Assembly (NCBI GenBank): GCA_963765265.1
Contig: CAVXVN010000003.1
Location: forward strand, 124,001-188,000
DNA length: 64,000 bases
Reading direction: 5' to 3'
DNA from: Bacillus_BD sp963765265
GTDB lineage: Bacteria > Bacillota > Bacilli > Bacillales > Cytobacillaceae
Below, piece by piece: positions 53,092-63,462 of this stretch; positions within the stretch are counted from its first letter, which is position 1; each line of letters starts with the position of its first letter. A model generated the notes under the pieces. The model made no database searches, was not told the origin of the DNA, and saw only the letters and a program-made list of their open reading frames with translations. Both the position numbers and the translations under genes were made by a program.

Positions 53092-53790
53092 ATGTATGAT
53101 GTGCGCGAGTGGAGGCATGTTTTTAAACTTGATCCAAATAAAACGATTTCTGATGATCATCTGGAAAGAATTTGTGAATCAGGAACAGATGCGATTATAA
53201 TTGGGGGTACGGATGGAGTCACAATCGAGAAGATATTAGACTTAATGGCTCGAGTTCGACGTTACACAGTCCCTTGTGTTTTGGAGATTTCTTCGATTGA
53301 AACAGTCACACCAGGATTTGACTTATATTTTATTCCAACTGTTTTAAATAGCAGAAATCCAAAATGGGTGACAGGGCTTCATCAGCAAGCGTTAAAGGAA
53401 TATGGGGATCTCATGAATTGGGATGAAGTTTTCTTTCAAGGATATTGTATTTTAAATAAAGAATGTAAAGCTGCTAGGCTAACGGAGGCAAATACAGACT
53501 TGTCAAAGGATGATGTGGCAGCCTATGCCATGGTTGCTGAAAAAATGTTTCATTTACCGATCTTTTATTTAGAGTACAGTGGTACATATGGTGACCCTGC
53601 TGTTGTTTCAGTGGTAAGAAGCAAATTAGAAAACACTGTTTTATTTTACGGCGGTGGCATTTCTTGTCTTGAGCAAGCAAAAGAAATGGCAGCATTAGCG
53701 AATGTAATAGTCGTTGGAAATATCATATATGAAGATCTAGAAAAAGCTTTACAAACGGTACTGATAAAGGTTGAAAATGACAAGTATTAA
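53092..53790 (+). CDS. pcrB: Heptaprenylglyceryl phosphate synthase
   Basis: 232 residues from ATG 53092 (SD GGAGG). TIM-barrel enzyme joining heptaprenyl diphosphate to sn-glycerol 1-phosphate. Motifs: WRHVFKLDPNKTIS, AIIIGGTDGVT, YLEYSGTYGDP, VLFYGGGI, VVGNIIYED. Intact and directly upstream of pcrA as in B. subtilis. Confidence 0.95.
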   Translation: MYDVREWRHVFKLDPNKTISDDHLERICESGTDAIIIGGTDGVTIEKILDLMARVRRYTVPCVLEISSIETVTPGFDLYFIPTVLNSRNPKWVTGLHQQALKEYGDLMNWDEVFFQGYCILNKECKAARLTEANTDLSKDDVAAYAMVAEKMFHLPIFYLEYSGTYGDPAVVSVVRSKLENTVLFYGGGISCLEQAKEMAALANVIVVGNIIYEDLEKALQTVLIKVENDKY

Positions 53791-53843
53791 GTATAAAATG
53801 AAATAAAATAAGAACATATGTTTCTATGGTGGTGAGGATAATT

Positions 53844-56076
53844 ATGCATTATTTAAGTGATAAACTGTTAAATGGATTGAATCCTGAGCAGCAAAGGGCC
53901 GTGAAAGCAACGGATGGTGCATTGTTAATCATGGCAGGAGCTGGAAGTGGAAAAACGCGAGTATTAACCCATCGCATTGCCTACTTAATGGTAGAAAAAC
54001 AAGTGAATCCTTACAATATTTTAGCGATTACGTTCACAAATAAAGCGGCACGTGAAATGAGGGAGCGGATACAAAGATTGATGGGTGGAGCAGCAGATGA
54101 AGTTTGGATCTCCACTTTCCACTCTATGTGTGTAAGGATTTTACGGAGAGATATTGATCGTATCGGATTTAACCGAAATTTTACGATATTAGATACAACG
54201 GATCAGCTTTCGGTTATTAAGTCGATCTTAAAGGATAAAAATATAGACCCCAAAATGTATGATCCTCGTGCCCTTCTAGGTTCAATTAGTTCAGCAAAAA
54301 ATGAATTAATCAGCTCCGGAAGAATATGCAAAAACAGCAGGGGACTATTTTTCTCTAATGGTTAGTGATGTGTATACTGAGTTTCAAAAGCGTTTGCGAA
54401 AGAATCAAGCGTTAGACTTTGATGATCTCATCATGATGACCATTCAGCTATTTCAACGTGTTCCTGAAGTTCTTGAGTTCTATCAACGAAAATTCCAATA
54501 TATTCACGTCGACGAGTATCAGGATACCAATAAATCCCAGTATATGCTTGTAAAGTTAATGGCCTCAAGGTTCCAAAACTTATGTGTGGTAGGGGATTCA
54601 GACCAATCCATCTATCGCTGGAGGGGAGCGGATATCTCAAATATTCTCTCATTTGAGAAAGACTACCCAAGTTCACAAGTGATTCTTCTTGAACAAAACT
54701 ACCGTTCAACAAAGAGGATTCTTCTTGCAGCTAATAAAGTGATTGCAAACAATATGAATCGAAAAGCTAAGAATTTATGGACGGATAATCCTGAAGGAAA
54801 TAAGATTCAATATTACCGCGCTGATAGTGAACAGGGTGAAGCGCAATTTGTCGTGGCAAAAATGAAAGAATTGATGCAGAAGGGAAACCGCAAATGGTCA
54901 GAAATGGCGATCCTTTATCGGACAAATGCCCAATCACGTGTTATGGAGGAAGTTCTCTTAAAGTCCAATATTGAGTATACGATTGTGGGGGGAACTAAGT
55001 TCTATGACCGTAAGGAAATTAAGGACATTCTTGCCTACCTTCGTCTCATTGCTAATCCTGATGATGATATTAGTTTTCGAAGAGTCATTAATGTTCCCAA
55101 AAGAGGAATCGGTTCCAGTTCAGTTGATAAAATAGCAAACTTTGCTCTGAATTATGATGTTTCGATGAATCAAGCACTTGACTCAGTTGAATTGATGGGG
55201 TTAAGTCCCAAAATTACAAAAGCAGCAGCTGAATTTAGAAGACTAATGATTGGTTATTCAAACATGCAAGAGTATTTGTCTGTGACAGAACTAGTGGAAG
55301 AAGTACTTGAAAAAACGGGATACCGTGAAATGCTAGAGGCTGAGAAGTCTATTGAAGCGCAAAGTCGACTCGAAAACATAGATGAATTTTTATCCGTTAC
55401 GAAAAATTTTGAAGAAAGTAGTGAGGATAAAAGTTTAGTTGGCTTTTTAACAGACCTTGCACTTGTAGCAGATATTGATAAATTAGAGGATGATGGTGAA
55501 GAATCAGATGCGGTTGTCTTAATGACTCTGCATTCAGCTAAAGGACTAGAGTTCCCAGTCGTTTTTCTAATTGGACTTGAAGAAGGCGTCTTTCCACATA
55601 GCCGTTCATTAATGGAAGAAGCTGAAATGGAAGAAGAAAGGCGTTTAATGTATGTGGGCGTGACTAGAGCGGAAGAACAGTTGTTTATTACGAATGCTCA
55701 AATGCGGACATTATATGGACGCACAAGTATGAATCCTCCTTCTCGATTTATTAAAGAAATCCCTGTAGACTTACTAGAGGGAATGGAACCAGTAAGGAAA
55801 AGTAGTTCCGTTGGCTCGAGTTCTTCATTTTCAGGAAAAACTAGACAACAGCCACAAACACAACGAAAAGCTGTTGTGAGACCTGCGACTACGTTGACCG
55901 GTGGGGATGAAAACTCGTGGAAGGTTGGAGATAAAGCAGAGCATGGAAAATGGGGAATTGGTACGGTTGTGAGCGTGAAAGGAAATGGTGAAGGAACAGA
56001 GCTTGATATTGCTTTTCCTAGTCCAGTCGGTGTTAAACGTTTATTAGCGAAGTTCGCTCCGATTAAACAAGTATAA
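53844..56076 (+). CDS. pcrA: ATP-dependent DNA helicase PcrA (one frameshift)
   Basis: UvrD/Rep-type SF1 3'-5' helicase, essential in B. subtilis. ATG 53844. Motif I MAGAGSGKTRVL, Ia ITFTNKAAREM, motif II VDEYQDTN, III GDSDQSIYRWRGAD, IV QNYRS, V LMTLHSAKGLEFP, VI VGVTRAEEQL. The C-terminus has the tudor-like RNAP-binding part GDKAEHGKWGIGTVVSVKG. A single extra T near 54317 breaks the frame; removing it gives PEEYAKTAGDYFSLMV. About 744 residues. The break is probably a sequence error because the gene is essential. Confidence 0.95.
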
Positions 56077-56107
56077 GAAACTGTCTGTTGCAAGAAAGGT
56101 GGCTTTT

Positions 56108-58115
56108 ATGGATCTTCCAATAGCTGAAAAAAAGATAGATGAATTGCGTCATCTTTTAAATCAATACAACTATGAATATCATGTTCTCGATCAGCCCACT
56201 ATACCGGATGCTGAATATGATCAATTACTAAAAGAATTGATCAAGCTTGAAGAAGCTTTTCCAGAACTCATTACACCTGATTCACCATCGCAGCGTGTAG
56301 GTGGACAAGTTCTTGATATGTTTAAAAAAGTAAGACATGAAAGTCCGATGCTAAGTCTAAGCAATGCCTTTAATGAAAATGATCTTAGGGACTTTGATCG
56401 TAGAGTTCGCCAAGGGGTTGGGGATGAATTCTCCTATGTTTGTGAATTGAAAATTGATGGTTTAGCTGTTTCATTAAAGTATGAAAATGGTCTTTTTATA
56501 CAAGGCTCTACGCGTGGCGATGGAACAGATAGGTGAAGATATTACGTCCAATTTAAAAACGATTCGGTCCATTCCCCTACGTTTACTTGAACCTATTACG
56601 ATCGAAGTGCGCGGAGAAGCTTTTATGCCAAAGAGTTCTTTTGCAAGATTAAATGAAGTAAAAGAAGAAAATGGGGAAGAACCTTTTGCCAATCCACGTA
56701 ATGCAGCAGCGGGTTCGTTGAGACAGCTTGATCCACAAATTGCGGCAGAACGCCAGCTTGATATTTTCTTATATGCCATTGCCAATATGGGAGAAACAAA
56801 CCTATTCTTTCATAGTGAAGGACTTAATTGGTTAGATTCTATTGGTTTTAAAACCAATAAGGAACGAAAGAGCTGTGCAACGATTGAAGAAGTTCTAGCA
56901 TTTATTGAAGGTTGGGCTGAAAAACGTCCACATCTAGCGTATGAAATTGATGGAATTGTCATAAAGGTGGATTCACTTGCACAGCAGGAAGAGTTAGGTA
57001 CTACAGTCAAAAGTCCCCGTTGGGCGATTGCCTACAAATTTCCTGCTGAAGAAGTTGAAACTACTTTGCTTGATATTGAATTGAATGTTGGAAGGACCGG
57101 TGTCATTACACCTACTGCTGTTTTAACTCCTGTAAAAGTAGCTGGTAGTACGGTTCAGCGAGCAACGCTTCATAATGAAGATTTGATTCGTGAAAAGGAT
57201 ATTCGAATTGGGGATCAAGTTTTGATTAAAAAGGCGGGGGATATCATTCCTGAGGTTGTTCAAGTGTTAGTTGAAAGCAGGACAGGTAAAGAGATGGAGT
57301 TTTCTATGCCTACTCATTGCCCTGAATGCAACAGTGAACTTGTTCGTTTAGAGGGTGAAGTAGCTGTTCGCTGTATAAATCCGAAATGTCCTGCTCAAAT
57401 TCGTGAAGGGTTAATTCATTTCGTATCACGAACCGCAATGAATATTGACGGCCTTGGAGAAAAAGTGGTTAGTCAGTTATTTGCTGAAAATTTGATTCAA
57501 GATGTGGCAGGTTTATATCGATTGACACGAGAACAATTGCTCGGATTGGAACGAATGGGAGAAAAGTCTGTTTCAAACTTATTAGCAGCTATTGAAGCCT
57601 CCAAGGGAAATTCACTTGAAAAACTATTATTTGGTTTAGGGATACGTCATGTAGGTGCCAAAGCAGCAAAAACCTTGGCCCAACATTTTGAACATATGGA
57701 TCGAATGGTTTGTGCAACACGTGAGGAATTAACCTCTATTAATGAGATTGGTGAAAAAATGGCCGATTCTATTGTTACTTTTTTTGAACAGGAAGAAGTA
57801 CTGGGTCTTCTCAATGAGTTAAAAGAAATGGGCATTAATATGACCTATACTGGTCCCAAATTGGTTACTAGTGATCAGTCTGATTCATTTTTTACGGGCA
57901 AAACGATTGTATTAACAGGAAAGTTATCTCAGCTTACTCGAAATGAAGCAAAGGACAAAATTGAATCTCTTGGTGGAAATGTTTCAGGAAGTGTGAGTAA
58001 AAAGACGGACCTTGTCGTTGCTGGAGAAGAAGCAGGATCAAAGTTAAAGAAAGCAGAAGAATTAGGGATTGATGTGTGGAATGAGGAGAGACTCGTAGAA
58101 GAATTATCAAAATAA
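56108..58115 (+). CDS. ligA: NAD-dependent DNA ligase (one frameshift)
   Basis: Seals nicks using NAD+. Starts MDLPIAEKKIDELRHLLNQY. Ia and adenylation domains carry YEYHVLDQPTIPDAEYD, SLSNAFNE and CELKIDGLAVSLKYENG (nucleotidyl Lys in KIDG). An extra G near 56529 breaks GSTRGDGT; removing it restores IGEDITSNLKTI. Then the OB fold, four-Cys zinc finger (HCPECNSEL, CINPKCPAQIR), HhH repeats and BRCT domain (GKTIVLTGKLSQLTR). About 669 residues. Essential in relatives. Confidence 0.95.
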
Positions 58116-58127
58116 GAGGTGTAGCAC

Positions 58128-59297
58128 GTGAGGAAGATCTTTAGTTTATCTCTCGTTTTTGTCTTATTGCTGACAGGTTGTGCACCCAATTTTCAAAAAC
58201 AGGAAGAGGTTGTACAGAAACAGAAGGATTCAGAAGAAAAGGCGATTATTCCGAAGTATAAAATTTCAGATGATTATTATCGAACGATTTTACCATTTAA
58301 GGCATCAGAGGCACGTGGATTAGTTGTTAATAATTTAAATTCAAGATATGATCTTGTTGAGTTTGAAACCGGATTAATGAGAGTAGCTCAGAATACGTTT
58401 GACCCTGAAAAATATTTGTTTCAAGAAGGGCAATACGTAAAAAAAGAAAAGATCGCACTTTGGTTGAATCGTCAGTTTACTCCAGAACAACTAAAGGAAC
58501 AGAAACTTGAAGAATCAGAGAATATTGGTTTAAATCCTTTAGATGATGGCAATGGAGACATAGCTGAACGTAATCAAAAAAATCCAATTTATTTGGCCCA
58601 TATTTTAGAACATGATTATTTGATAAAAGGTGATAATGAAAAAGTGAGTCTTGGTGGGATTGTGATCGGTCTTGCTTTAAACTCTGTCCACTACTATCAA
58701 AAAGTTCAATACGGGGCAACCTTTGAAACAAAAATCCCTCATGATGTATTGGAACGCGAAGGAAAGAAAATAGCAGATGAGGTCATCAAGCGTTTACGAA
58801 AGATAGATGGACTTAATGAGGTACCTATAACCATTGCTTTATTTGAACAAAAAGCAAAAACTTCCGTTGTACCAGGGAATTTCTTTGCGTTTGCAAATGC
58901 AAATAAGGGAAGTTCTGATCTAGGAGATTGGAAAGGGATTGATGAAAAGTATATGCTCTTTCCATCAACTGAGGCTACTGAGCAACATCGAGATGACGCA
59001 ACTTCATTTTCAAACTTTAAGCAGGATGTAGAAGAATATTTTCCGAATTTTAATGGTGTCATTGGAAAGGCTTTTTATGCAGGAGGCCATCTTCAAGACT
59101 TAAGTATTGATATCCCCATTCAATTTTATGGGAAAACAGAAGGGATTGGCTTTACGCAATTTGTAACTGGGAAAGTAATGGAGCATTTTCCAGATTATAT
59201 CTCGGTTGAAGTGAATGTATCTTCTGTTAATGGTCCGGAAGCGTTAATTGTAAAGGAAGTAGATCAAAAGGAACCGTTTGTTCATATTTATCATTAA
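58128..59297 (+). CDS. camS: CamS-family sex-pheromone lipoprotein
   Basis: 389 residues from GTG 58128 (SD AAGAGGTG). Signal peptide ends LLLTGC with Cys at 18. Mature part: DDYYRTILPFKASEARGLV, QEGQYV, GGIVIGLALNSVHYYQK, YFPNFNGVIGKAFYAGGHLQ are typical of the CamS/YerH family. Follows ligA as in B. subtilis. Cleaved signal peptides of some relatives act as enterococcal pheromones; no such role is shown here. Confidence 0.92.
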   Translation: MRKIFSLSLVFVLLLTGCAPNFQKQEEVVQKQKDSEEKAIIPKYKISDDYYRTILPFKASEARGLVVNNLNSRYDLVEFETGLMRVAQNTFDPEKYLFQEGQYVKKEKIALWLNRQFTPEQLKEQKLEESENIGLNPLDDGNGDIAERNQKNPIYLAHILEHDYLIKGDNEKVSLGGIVIGLALNSVHYYQKVQYGATFETKIPHDVLEREGKKIADEVIKRLRKIDGLNEVPITIALFEQKAKTSVVPGNFFAFANANKGSSDLGDWKGIDEKYMLFPSTEATEQHRDDATSFSNFKQDVEEYFPNFNGVIGKAFYAGGHLQDLSIDIPIQFYGKTEGIGFTQFVTGKVMEHFPDYISVEVNVSSVNGPEALIVKEVDQKEPFVHIYH

Positions 59298-59306
59298 TGC
59301 GTAATA

Positions 59307-59342
59307 AGATAGAGAGCCGAGTGCTTCTCTATCTTTTTTTTT
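59307..59342 (+). terminator. Terminator after camS
   Basis: AGATAGAGAG (59307-59316) pairs with CTTCTCTATCT (59324-59334), then eight Ts. Confidence 0.88.
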
Positions 59343-59392
59343 GCCTTTAAATAATCAGCCGGATTTTGTCGAAGGAATTAATAAAAAAATAG

Positions 59393-59421
59393 TTCCAAAA
59401 TTCAGAAAACTGTTATATAAT
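59393..59421 (+). promoter_or_regulatory. Possible aceB promoter
   Basis: TTCCAA (59393-59398), 17-base spacer, TATAAT (59416-59421). Good -10, weak -35. Confidence 0.5.
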
Positions 59422-59471
59422 ACAAAGTATAGAAAGATAATTGTTTTATAACAAGGGGTGGTGAGGTAAAA

Positions 59472-61064
59472 ATGTCAACACAAACGACAGGTATTCAAAT
59501 TGTAGGTGAATTATTGCCAGGCTTTGAGGAAATTTTATCTCGGGATGCATTAACCTTTATTGAGCAGTTAGAAAAGAAATTTGGTACACGGCGGAAAGAA
59601 TTATTGATGAAAAGACAACAGAAACAAACCGAGATTGATCAAGGGAAACTTCCATCCTTTCTTCCTGAAACGGAATATATCCGCAAAGGCGAATGGAAGA
59701 TTTGGCCACTCCCAAAGGATCTACAAGATCGTCGTGTAGAAATTACAGGACCAACTGATCGAAAGATGATTATTAATGCTCTCAATTCGGGTGCTAAGGT
59801 CTTTATGGCTGACTGCGAAGATGCTACCTCACCAACTTGGCAAAACATGATCGAAGGACAATTGAATTTAAGAGATGCCGTCATGCGGACCATTTCCTTT
59901 CAAGACCCTACTGGAAAGGAATATAAATTAAAGGATGAAACAGCTGTTTTGCTTGTTCGTCCACGAGGGCTACATTTAGAAGAAAAATATATGCTACTAG
60001 ATGGTAATCCAATTTCTGGTAGTTTTCTAGACTTTGGACTGTACTTCTATCATAACGCACGTCAACTAATCACCGGGGGATCGGGCCCATACTTTTATTT
60101 GCCGAAGATTGAAAGTCATCTAGAAGCAAGGCTTTGGAATGATGTCTTTACTTTTTCGGAGTCTTACCTTGAGATCCCTCGAGGCACGATTAAAGCGACT
60201 GTATTAATCGAAACCATCTTGGCAGCCTTTGAAATGAATGAAATCTTATTTGAATTAAAGGAACATTCAGCAGGGTTAAATTGTGGGAGATGGGATTATA
60301 TTTTCAGCTATATCAAAAAATTACGCAATCAGGAGAATGTCATTTTACCTGATCGCTCCCAAGTAACCATGACAGTCCCATTTATGAGATCCTACTCTTT
60401 GTTAACCATTCAAACTTGTCATCGACGAAATGCACCGGCTATTGGCGGAATGGCTGCACAAATTCCGGTTCGTGGGAATTCGGAGGCGAATGAAGAAGCT
60501 TTTGCAAAAGTTCGAGCGGATAAAGAACGAGAAGCAAGAGATGGACATGATGGAACTTGGGTAGCACATCCTGGATTAGTACCGGTTGCATTGGAAGTAT
60601 TCAATCGGGAAATGCCTGAAGCCAATCAAATTCATTCAACTAAGCAACAAACCATTAAAGTAAACGATAATCATCTATTAGCTGTACCTAAAGGAACGAT
60701 TACAGAAGCAGGCGTACGAATGAATATCAATGTAGGGATTCAATATGTCGCTTCATGGTTATGTGGGAGAGGGGCCGTTCCGCTTCATAATTTGATGGAA
60801 GATGCAGCAACGGCAGAAATTAGTCGAGCACAGCTGTGGCAATGGATTCGTCATCCAAAAGGAGTCTTAGATGATGGAAGAAAAGTAACAACTGAGATGT
60901 ATGAGAGACTCAAAGTAGAAGAACTTGAGAAGATCAAGCAGGATATTGGAGAAGATGCTTATCAAAAAGGTCGTTTCTCTGAAGCAGTCCAATTGTTTGA
61001 TGAGCTTATTTTACAAGATGATTTTGTTGATTTTCTAACTTTACCAGGCTATGAAAACCTATAA
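59472..61064 (+). CDS. aceB: Malate synthase A
   Basis: Condenses glyoxylate and acetyl-CoA to malate. 530 residues. Motifs: MKRQQKQTEIDQGKLP, VFMADCEDATSPTWQN, LLVRPRGLHLEE, FYLPKIESHLEARLWND, VLIETILAAFEMNEIL, LNCGRWDYIFSYIK (catalytic Arg/Glu/Asp region), and PKGTITEAGVRMNINVGIQY. Start after GGGGTGGTGAGG. Intact; 83 bases before aceA, so a glyoxylate shunt operon. Confidence 0.96.
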   Translation: MSTQTTGIQIVGELLPGFEEILSRDALTFIEQLEKKFGTRRKELLMKRQQKQTEIDQGKLPSFLPETEYIRKGEWKIWPLPKDLQDRRVEITGPTDRKMIINALNSGAKVFMADCEDATSPTWQNMIEGQLNLRDAVMRTISFQDPTGKEYKLKDETAVLLVRPRGLHLEEKYMLLDGNPISGSFLDFGLYFYHNARQLITGGSGPYFYLPKIESHLEARLWNDVFTFSESYLEIPRGTIKATVLIETILAAFEMNEILFELKEHSAGLNCGRWDYIFSYIKKLRNQENVILPDRSQVTMTVPFMRSYSLLTIQTCHRRNAPAIGGMAAQIPVRGNSEANEEAFAKVRADKEREARDGHDGTWVAHPGLVPVALEVFNREMPEANQIHSTKQQTIKVNDNHLLAVPKGTITEAGVRMNINVGIQYVASWLCGRGAVPLHNLMEDAATAEISRAQLWQWIRHPKGVLDDGRKVTTEMYERLKVEELEKIKQDIGEDAYQKGRFSEAVQLFDELILQDDFVDFLTLPGYENL

Positions 61065-61147
61065 TACGTGTTTAATGAACGAAAGTGGATCACTTAAAAA
61101 ATGAAACTCTTGAAATGACAAAATACGATTAAAGGGGATGGATTTAC

Positions 61148-62425
61148 ATGGAAAAAAGAATTCAACAATTAAGAGAAAGCTGGAATAATGATAGCAGATG
61201 GAATGGAATTAAAAGACCTTATTCGGCCGAAGAAGTAATTAAATTAAGAGGTTCCATTGATATTGAGTACACACTAGCGAAAAAGGGAGCAGAAAAGCTT
61301 TGGTCTTTATTGAAAGAAGAGGATTATCTGGCTGCACTTGGTGCTTTAACGGGTAATCAAGCAGTACAGCAAGTAAAAGCGGGTCTTAAGGCTATATACT
61401 TAAGTGGTTGGCAGGTAGCTGCTGATGCAAATCTTTCTGGTCAAATGTATCCGGATCAAAGCTTATATCCGGCTAACAGTGTTCCAAGTGTTGTGAAGCG
61501 CATCAATCAGGCATTGCAACGGGCAGATCAGATTCATCATCTTGAAGGGGATCAGAGAATTGATTGGTTTGCTCCTATTATGGCAGATGCTGAAGCAGGA
61601 TTTGGTGGGCAGTTAAATTGTTTTGAATTAATGAAAGGCATGATCGAGGCAGGGGCTTCTGGGGTTCACTTTGAAGATCAACTTTCATCTGAGAAAAAAT
61701 GTGGCCATCTTGGTGGGAAAGTGCTTCTACCAACTCAAACGGCTATACGTAATTTGATTGCAGCCCGACTTGCTGCTGATGTTATGGGGGTTCCAACACT
61801 TTTGGTTGCCCGTACGGATGCGAATGCAGCGGACTTGATTACAAGTGATGTTGATCCATATGATCGTCCATTTATTACAGGAGAAAGAACTTCTGAAGGG
61901 TTCTTCCATGTAAAAGCAGGTCTTGATCAGGCCATTGCTCGTGGACTTGCGTATGCACCGTATGCGGATTTGATTTGGTGTGAAACATCGGAACCAAATA
62001 TTGAAGAGGCACGCCGTTTCGCAGAGGCTATTCATGCCAAATATCCAGGAAAGCTATTAGCCTATAATTGTTCACCATCATTCAACTGGGAACAAAAGCT
62101 TGATAAAGAAACGATTGCTAGCTTCCAAAAAGAACTCGGAAAGATGGGCTATAAATTCCAATTTGTTACACTTGCTGGTTTCCATGCTCTTAATCATAGT
62201 ATGTTTGAACTTGCAAGAGGCTATAAGGATTATGGAATGACAGCCTATTCCGAATTACAACAAGCGGAATTTAATAACGAGCAATATGGTTATACAGCAA
62301 CAAGACATCAGAGAGAAGTTGGAACAGGCTATTTCGACAAAGTGTCAATGGTTGTAACAGGTGGTACTTCTTCAACAACAGCACTCAAAGGATCAACTGA
62401 ATCAGAGCAATTCAGCTCTAAATAA
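61148..62425 (+). CDS. aceA: Isocitrate lyase
   Basis: Splits isocitrate into succinate and glyoxylate. 425 residues. Motifs: YLSGWQVAADANLSGQMYPD, ADAEAGFGG, GVHFEDQLSSEKKCGHLGGK (catalytic Cys in KKCGHLGGK), LLVARTDANAADLITSDVD, YNCSPSFNW. Intact. The pair aceB-aceA allows growth on acetate or fatty acids; B. subtilis 168 lacks these genes, but many bacilli have them. Confidence 0.97.
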   Translation: MEKRIQQLRESWNNDSRWNGIKRPYSAEEVIKLRGSIDIEYTLAKKGAEKLWSLLKEEDYLAALGALTGNQAVQQVKAGLKAIYLSGWQVAADANLSGQMYPDQSLYPANSVPSVVKRINQALQRADQIHHLEGDQRIDWFAPIMADAEAGFGGQLNCFELMKGMIEAGASGVHFEDQLSSEKKCGHLGGKVLLPTQTAIRNLIAARLAADVMGVPTLLVARTDANAADLITSDVDPYDRPFITGERTSEGFFHVKAGLDQAIARGLAYAPYADLIWCETSEPNIEEARRFAEAIHAKYPGKLLAYNCSPSFNWEQKLDKETIASFQKELGKMGYKFQFVTLAGFHALNHSMFELARGYKDYGMTAYSELQQAEFNNEQYGYTATRHQREVGTGYFDKVSMVVTGGTSSTTALKGSTESEQFSSK

Positions 62426-62449
62426 AATGTTAATTCCCTATCTTATAAA

Positions 62450-62486
62450 GAAAATCCCCTCTTTAAAATGGAGAGGGGATTTTCTT
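62450..62486 (+). terminator. Terminator after aceA
   Basis: GAAAATCCCCTC pairs with GAGGGGATTTTC across a short loop, followed by TTTG. Confidence 0.85.
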
Positions 62487-62579
62487 TGTATTAAAAAGTA
62501 AAAAATGATAGCATTCACATGTAGGGGAAAAGCGGCATACAACATAATGAGGTAGAATCCTATAGGAGGTATGACTTCT

Positions 62580-63038
62580 ATGCCAAAATCAGATTTGGAT
62601 GAATATCTTCAACAAGGAATATATGGACCGAAAGTGACGAATCCGGATGAAAGAAGAAAGTTTCTCGGTACCATCAGAGAGCGGATTGAAGTAGCACTTA
62701 CTCAATCGCAAGTGATGGAAAAGGTCATTTATCCTGAAGTGGAAGTGAAGATGAAAGCTTATTCACAGACTCACTTATTTTTAAATGGGCATATTGATTA
62801 TAGTTATTTATCAAAATTTATTAAAAAGGCTGATCTATATAAAATTAACTATACCATCGTGACGAACAAGGAATACAATTCAGAAATTGGACTTGTCCTT
62901 GCCCATGAAAATGCTGTTGATAAAGAAGATATTTATGTAACCCCCAAAAATCACGTTCCCGAACAACAAGCTCCAATGCAAAAACAAAACAAAAAAAGCA
63001 TTTTCTCTTTTTTTAAAAAGTTACGTACTAAAAAGTGA
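62580..63038 (+). CDS. YueI-like DUF1694 protein
   Basis: 152 residues from ATG 62580, ten bases after AGGAGG; ATG 62571 lies on the SD. Sequence LDEYLQQGIYGPKVTNPDERRKFLGT, RERIEVALTQSQVM, FLNGHIDYSYLSKFIKKA and NSEIGLVLAHENAVDKEDI match the short DUF1694/YueI family. The Lys-rich C-terminus KKSIFSFFKKLRTKK is basic and amphipathic, possibly membrane associated. Function unknown. Confidence 0.82.
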   Translation: MPKSDLDEYLQQGIYGPKVTNPDERRKFLGTIRERIEVALTQSQVMEKVIYPEVEVKMKAYSQTHLFLNGHIDYSYLSKFIKKADLYKINYTIVTNKEYNSEIGLVLAHENAVDKEDIYVTPKNHVPEQQAPMQKQNKKSIFSFFKKLRTKK

Positions 63039-63047
63039 TTAAAAAAA

Positions 63048-63088
63048 GTGTCTGGCATTGATTCATAACGATGCCAGACACTCTTGTT
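63048..63088. terminator. Terminator after the YueI-like gene
   Basis: GTGTCTGGCAT (63048-63058) pairs perfectly with ATGCCAGACAC (63071-63081), followed by TCTTGTTT; A-rich on the other side. Confidence 0.85.
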
Positions 63089-63158
63089 TAGCGTTTTAAA
63101 GTTTGATATGATCAATATTATTGTGAAATCGTTTGGATTACTTTGGAGGTGACAACAA

Positions 63159-63449
63159 TTGACAAGGATTACAATGGATGAAGTAAAATATGTAGCGAAT
63201 TTGGCAAGACTGGCTATTACAGAAGAAGAAGCTGAAAAATTTACAAATCAGCTTGATGCTATTATTTCTTTCGCTGAACAATTGAACGAACTGGATACCG
63301 ATCATGTCGAGCCGACTTCCCACGTTTTAGATATTAAAAACGTGATGCGTGAAGATATAGCGAAGCCTGGATTGCCAGTGGAAGAAGTACTGAAAAATGC
63401 TCCAGATCATGAAAATGGACAAATTAGAGTCCCATCAATTATAGAGTAA
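63159..63449 (+). CDS. gatC: Asp-tRNA(Asn)/Glu-tRNA(Gln) amidotransferase subunit C
   Basis: 96 residues from TTG 63159, seven bases after GGAGGTG. Sequence ITMDEVKYVANLARLAITEE, LDAIISFAEQLNELDTD, VEPTSHVLDIKNVMRED and DHENGQIRVPSIIE are typical of GatC, the wrapper subunit of the GatCAB complex that makes Gln-tRNA(Gln). First gene of gatCAB. Confidence 0.96.
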   Translation: MTRITMDEVKYVANLARLAITEEEAEKFTNQLDAIISFAEQLNELDTDHVEPTSHVLDIKNVMREDIAKPGLPVEEVLKNAPDHENGQIRVPSIIE

Positions 63450-63462
63450 GGAGGAGAGACGG

